NCBI RefSeq assembly: GCF_027474405.1
Contig: NZ_CP114871.1
Location: 992,001 to 1,056,000 of the forward strand
DNA: 64,000 nucleotides
Source: Caulobacter sp. NIBR2454
Lineage (GTDB): Bacteria; Pseudomonadota; Alphaproteobacteria; Caulobacterales; Caulobacteraceae
Direction: 5' to 3'
In this document: one piece after another, positions 60,470 to 64,000 of the stretch
Layout of the letters: the number at the start of each line of letters is the position of its first letter
Position numbering within the stretch: position 1 is the stretch's first letter
Made by a program: the position numbers and the translations under genes
Notes under the pieces: model-generated
Seen by the model: only the letters and a program-made list of their open reading frames with translations
Databases searched by the model: none
What the model was told of the DNA's origin: nothing

Positions 60470-61543
60470 ATGAACCAAGCGGCGTTGAGGCTCGTGGCAC
60501 GCGAAGAAGGCGATAAACAAAAGGCTCTTGAGGCCGCCCTGGCACAGATTGACCGGGCGTTCGGCAAGGGCTCGGTTATGAAACTGGGCGACAAGGGCAA
60601 GGTCGAGATGGAGTCGGTTTCGACCGGCTCGCTTGGCCTGGACATCGCCCTGGGGATCGGCGGTCTGCCCAAGGGGCGGATCATCGAGATCTACGGTCCG
60701 GAAAGCTCGGGCAAGACGACGCTCGCCCTGCACGTGGTGGCCGAGGTTCAGAAGGCCGGCGGCACCGCCGCCTTCGTGGACGCCGAGCATGCGCTCGACC
60801 CGTCCTATGCTCACAAGCTGAAGGTGAACCTGGACGAGCTGCTGGTGTCGCAGCCCGACACCGGCGAGCAGGCGCTTGAGATCACCGACACCCTGGTGCG
60901 CTCCGGCGCCGTGGACGTCATCGTCATCGACTCGGTGGCGGCCCTGACGCCGCGCGCCGAAATCGAAGGCGAGATGGGCGACAGCCTGCCGGGCCTCCAG
61001 GCCCGTCTGATGAGCCAGGCGCTGCGCAAGCTGACCGCCTCGATCAACAAGGCCAAGACCCTGGTGATCTTCATCAACCAAATCCGCCACAAGATCGGCG
61101 TCATGTACGGCTCGCCCGAGACGACCACGGGCGGCAACGCCCTGAAGTTCTATGCCTCGGTCCGCCTGGACATCCGACGCACCGGCTCGGTCAAGGTGCG
61201 CGACGAGATCATCGGCAACAATGTCCGGGTCAAGGTGGTCAAGAACAAGGTCGCCCCGCCGTTCCGCGAGGTCGAGTTCGACATCATGTACGGGGAGGGG
61301 ATCTCCAAACTGGGTGAGATCATCGATCTGGGCGTCAAGGCCGGGATCGTCGAGAAGTCCGGCTCCTGGTTCTCGTACAACAGTCAGCGGATCGGGCAGG
61401 GGCGCGACAATGTGCGCGAGTTCCTGAAGCAGAACCCGGACCTCGCAGACAGCATCGAAAAGGCCGTCCGCGCGTCTTCCAGCAAGATTGAGGAAGAATT
61501 GCTGGTTGGCGGACCCGACGCTCAGGAAGACACCGAAGGCTAA
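60470..61543 (+). CDS. recA: recombinase RecA
   Basis: DNA recombinase and LexA coprotease, 357 aa. Walker A is GPESSGKT at residues 76-83; other signatures are [34 protein letters not shown] (Walker B), and loop L1/L2 text [20 protein letters not shown] and [26 protein letters not shown] precedes the ATG. The C-terminal tail is acidic ([21 protein letters not shown]), as usual. A LexA box lies upstream. Confidence 0.98.
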   Translation: MNQAALRLVAREEGDKQKALEAALAQIDRAFGKGSVMKLGDKGKVEMESVSTGSLGLDIALGIGGLPKGRIIEIYGPESSGKTTLALHVVAEVQKAGGTAAFVDAEHALDPSYAHKLKVNLDELLVSQPDTGEQALEITDTLVRSGAVDVIVIDSVAALTPRAEIEGEMGDSLPGLQARLMSQALRKLTASINKAKTLVIFINQIRHKIGVMYGSPETTTGGNALKFYASVRLDIRRTGSVKVRDEIIGNNVRVKVVKNKVAPPFREVEFDIMYGEGISKLGEIIDLGVKAGIVEKSGSWFSYNSQRIGQGRDNVREFLKQNPDLADSIEKAVRASSSKIEEELLVGGPDAQEDTEG

Positions 61544-61572
61544 GGCCCGCAGGGGCAAGCTTTCAAAGGGCT

Positions 61573-61648
61573 CTCGCGAGGCGGCCTTCGCCGCCGGACA
61601 CCCCGCCAAACCCTCCGGCGCGCGACCCCCGCCGCGCCGCCTCGCGAG
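61573..61648. repeat. 13-bp inverted repeat between recA and alaS
   Basis: CTCGCGAGGCGGC (61573-61585) and its exact complement GCCGCCTCGCGAG (61636-61648) are separated by 50 bases in the 281-base gap. Each arm contains the self-palindrome CTCGCGAG. The arms could form a long hairpin in a recA read-through message; there is no U-tract. The rest of the gap is GC-rich with no gene I can support. Confidence 0.5.
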
Positions 61649-61824
61649 CCGAGGACGTTCGGACCTGCGCCCCAAGCGTTGGACCGGGCGTCCTTTTTCG
61701 CGTTCCGAGCGGGCTCGCCGCGCCCGGCCATGCCACGAATTTCCTTGGGAGATCAGGCGCGCTTGGCTAAGGAGCGCTGCACTTCCTATCTCCGCTTTTT
61801 GCGCCTTCCAGACCCCGGACGATC

Positions 61825-64000
61825 ATGCCGAGCCTGAACGACATCCGCAGCACCTTCCTCGATTACTTCGGGGGCAATGACCACGCCGTGGTCCCGTCCG
61901 CCCCGCTGGTGCCGCAGAACGATCCGACCCTGCTGTTCGTCAACGCCGGCATGGTGCCGTTCAAGAACGCCTTCACCGGCGCGGAGACCCCGCTCGCCCC
62001 GCGCGCGACCTCGTCGCAGAAATGCATCCGCGCCGGCGGCAAGCACAACGACCTGGACAATGTCGGCTACACAGCGCGCCACCACACCTTCTTCGAAATG
62101 CTGGGGAACTTCTCCTTCGGCGACTATTTCAAGGAACGTGCGATCGAGCTGGCCTGGAACCTGCTGACCAAGGAATACAAGCTTCCGGTCGAGAAGCTGC
62201 TGGTCACGGTCTATGCCTCGGACGACGAAGCCGCTGATCTCTGGAAGAAGATCGCGGGCCTGGATGATCGCAAGATCATCCGCATCGGCACCTCCGACAA
62301 CTTCTGGTCCATGGGCGACACCGGCCCGTGCGGCCCGTGCTCGGAAATCTTCTTCGACCACGGCGACCACATCCCCGGCGGCCCTCCCGGCAGCCCGGAC
62401 GAGGACGGCGACCGGTTCATCGAGATCTGGAACCTGGTCTTCATGCAATTTGACCAGCAGCCAGGCGGCGAGCGGGTCAACCTGCCCAAGCCGTCGATCG
62501 ACACCGGCATGGGCCTGGAGCGCATCGCCGCCGTCCTGCAGGGCGTCCACGACAACTACGACGTCGATCTGTTCAAGGCCCTGATCGCCGCCTCGGAAGA
62601 GGCTACGGGCGTCAAGGCCGTGGGCGAGAACCAGGCCAGCCACCGGGTCATCGCCGACCACCTGCGCTCGACCTCGTTCCTGCTGGCCGATGGCGTGTCG
62701 CCCTCGAACGAAGGACGCGGCTACGTCCTGCGCCGGATCATGCGCCGGGCCATGCGCCACGCTTATCTGCTGGGCGCGCAAGAGCCCCTGATGCACCGCC
62801 TGGCCCCGACCTTGATCAACGAGATGGGCGACGCCTACCCCGAGCTGCGCCGCGCCGAGGCCCTCATCACCGAGACCCTGCGCCAGGAAGAGGAACGCTT
62901 CCGCCGCACCCTGGGCCGCGGCATGACCCTGCTGGATGAAGCCACGGCCGAACTGGCCGAGGGCGGCGTGCTGGCCGGCGACGTGGCCTTCAAGCTCTAC
63001 GACACCTACGGCTTCCCTCTCGACCTGACCCAGGACGCCGTGCGCGCCAAGGGCCTGACCGTCGACACCGACGCCTTCGACGTGGCCATGGACAAGCAGC
63101 GCCAGATGGCGCGCGAGAACTGGACCGGCTCGGGCCAGCAGGGCACCGGCGCCGAATGGTTCGCCGTCAAGGAGCGCTCGGGCCCCACCGATTTCATCGG
63201 CTATGACGTCACCGAAGCCACGGGCGAGGTGAAGGCGATCGTCGCCGACGGCGCCGAGGTCCAGTCGGCCGCGGCCGGGCAGACGGTGCAAGTCGTCCTC
63301 GACCGCACGCCCTTCTATGCCGAAAGCGGCGGCCAGGCCGGGGACCAGGGCGTCATCGACGTCAATGGCGGCGCCAGCCGCGTGCTCGACACCCAAAAAC
63401 AGGCCGGCGAACTGCACGTTCACACGATCGAACTGACCGGCCCGCTGAAGGTGGGCGACAAGGTCGTGGCTTCGGTCGACGCCGAACGCCGCCACACCAC
63501 GCGCTCCAACCACTCGGCCGCTCACCTGGTCCACGCCGCTTTGCACCACGTGCTGGGCGCCCACGTGGCGCAGAAGGGCCAGCTAGTCGATGGCGACCGC
63601 ATGCGCTTTGACTTCAGCCATGGCGGCCCGCTGACCCCGGACGAGATCGAGCGCATCGAGGCCGAGGTCAACGCGGTCATTCGCCAAAACGCCCCGGCCG
63701 AGATCAAGGTCATGGCTCCGCAGGAGGCCATCGCGGCTGGCGCGGTCGCCCTGTTCGGCGAAAAGTACGGGGACAGCGTCCGCGTCCTGACCCTGGGCAA
63801 GGCCCTGACCGGCGAGGACAAGGGTTATTCAGTTGAACTATGCGGCGGCACCCACGTGGCCCGCACCGGCGACATCGCCCTGTTCAAGATCGTGTCCGAG
63901 CAGGGCGTCGCCGCTGGCGTGCGCCGTATCGAGGCCCTGACCGGCGAGGCGGCCCGCCGCTTCCTGCTGGATCAAGCCGGTGTCGCCAAGGGTCTGGCCG
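61825..64000 (+). CDS. alaS: alanine-tRNA ligase (3' end outside window)
   Basis: Class II aminoacyl-tRNA synthetase, 725 codons visible and running off the window. It starts [20 protein letters not shown], with motif 1-2 text [40 protein letters not shown] and [14 protein letters not shown], motif 3 [15 protein letters not shown], and the editing domain with [12 protein letters not shown] and the [17 protein letters not shown] zinc site. The sequence after 63950 belongs to its C-terminal part. No other start codon is competitive. Confidence 0.97.
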   Translation, partial: MPSLNDIRSTFLDYFGGNDHAVVPSAPLVPQNDPTLLFVNAGMVPFKNAFTGAETPLAPRATSSQKCIRAGGKHNDLDNVGYTARHHTFFEMLGNFSFGDYFKERAIELAWNLLTKEYKLPVEKLLVTVYASDDEAADLWKKIAGLDDRKIIRIGTSDNFWSMGDTGPCGPCSEIFFDHGDHIPGGPPGSPDEDGDRFIEIWNLVFMQFDQQPGGERVNLPKPSIDTGMGLERIAAVLQGVHDNYDVDLFKALIAASEEATGVKAVGENQASHRVIADHLRSTSFLLADGVSPSNEGRGYVLRRIMRRAMRHAYLLGAQEPLMHRLAPTLINEMGDAYPELRRAEALITETLRQEEERFRRTLGRGMTLLDEATAELAEGGVLAGDVAFKLYDTYGFPLDLTQDAVRAKGLTVDTDAFDVAMDKQRQMARENWTGSGQQGTGAEWFAVKERSGPTDFIGYDVTEATGEVKAIVADGAEVQSAAAGQTVQVVLDRTPFYAESGGQAGDQGVIDVNGGASRVLDTQKQAGELHVHTIELTGPLKVGDKVVASVDAERRHTTRSNHSAAHLVHAALHHVLGAHVAQKGQLVDGDRMRFDFSHGGPLTPDEIERIEAEVNAVIRQNAPAEIKVMAPQEAIAAGAVALFGEKYGDSVRVLTLGKALTGEDKGYSVELCGGTHVARTGDIALFKIVSEQGVAAGVRRIEALTGEAARRFLLDQAGVAKGLA

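Noticed and set aside
60216..60545. 110-residue upstream extension of the EAL protein
   Set aside because: It runs through the recA promoter and LexA box and has no recognisable domain; GTG 60215 leaves the PAS domain complete, though the start remains uncertain.
61488..61880. 130-codon forward ORF spanning the recA end and alaS start
   Set aside because: It overlaps both conserved genes in another frame and is Arg/Pro-rich with no support.
1..64000. tRNA, rRNA, CRISPR, insertion sequence or prophage
   Set aside because: Intergenic gaps are short and show no cloverleaf, regular spaced repeats, transposase frames or integrase; codon style is uniform throughout.

Overview
The window reads as a 64 kb stretch of chromosome from an alphaproteobacterium of the order Caulobacterales (Caulobacter/Phenylobacterium type). 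The basis is very high GC with strong G/C third-position bias, an essential-type hybrid kinase CckA, a PflI-like flagellar positioning protein, a symmetric CtrA-type box (TTAA-N7-TTAA), a sigma-54 type promoter in front of rod/ring genes, and two alphaproteobacterial LexA boxes (GAAC-N7-GAAC). I see no insertion sequence, prophage, CRISPR array, rRNA or tRNA. Genes are packed very tightly, with no gene-free stretch above 300 bases.

Layout. 1-9.7 kb is core metabolism and envelope quality control: ilvB-ilvN with an attenuation-type leader, miaA, serB, a HAD phosphatase, hflK-hflC, an Mrp/ApbC ATPase and a FadL-type porin. 9.8-15.3 kb holds a short-chain dehydrogenase, a three-gene MacB-like exporter (HlyD adaptor, ATPase, FtsX-like permease) and a NupC-type nucleoside transporter. 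15.4-22.3 kb holds catabolic and accessory enzymes: GST, hotdog thioesterase, PcaF-type thiolase, DUF3253, UDG-like protein, lipoprotein hydrolase, leucine dehydrogenase-like enzyme and a Baeyer-Villiger-type monooxygenase. 22.3-26.8 kb holds a transglutaminase with a coupled 58-aa ORF, then a LexA box followed by a radical-SAM gene and a DUF4130-UdgX gene, then a TetR regulator. 26.9-31.7 kb holds a VWA protein, GNAT, quinone reductase/HxlR divergent pair, histone-deacetylase-like hydrolase and a histidine phosphatase. 31.8-35.4 kb is the isoprenoid block xseB-ispA-dxs plus a lipoprotein.

35.5-51.2 kb is a large flagellar region: flgF-flgG-flgA-flgH (reverse strand, sigma-54-like promoter), fliL-fliM-pflI-motE-like-TPR (forward), fliO-fliP (reverse), and flgB-flgC-fliE-fliQ-fliR-flhB (forward), the last two diverging from one symmetric CtrA box. 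cckA follows directly; its product feeds phosphate to CtrA, so the kinase sits beside a target of its own pathway. 51.3-58.8 kb is a tandem array of four full-length DUF885 paralogues, each with a twin-arginine signal peptide and a zincin-like HExxPGHH motif. A PAS-linker-EAL protein with substituted catalytic residues, recA with a LexA box, and the 5' part of alaS close the window.

The most notable points are the SOS-box-controlled radical-SAM/UdgX pair, the four-gene DUF885 array, the degenerate EAL protein beside recA, the ilv leader, the unassigned 956-aa TPR protein in the fliL-fliM operon, and five convergent gene pairs whose stop codons physically overlap.
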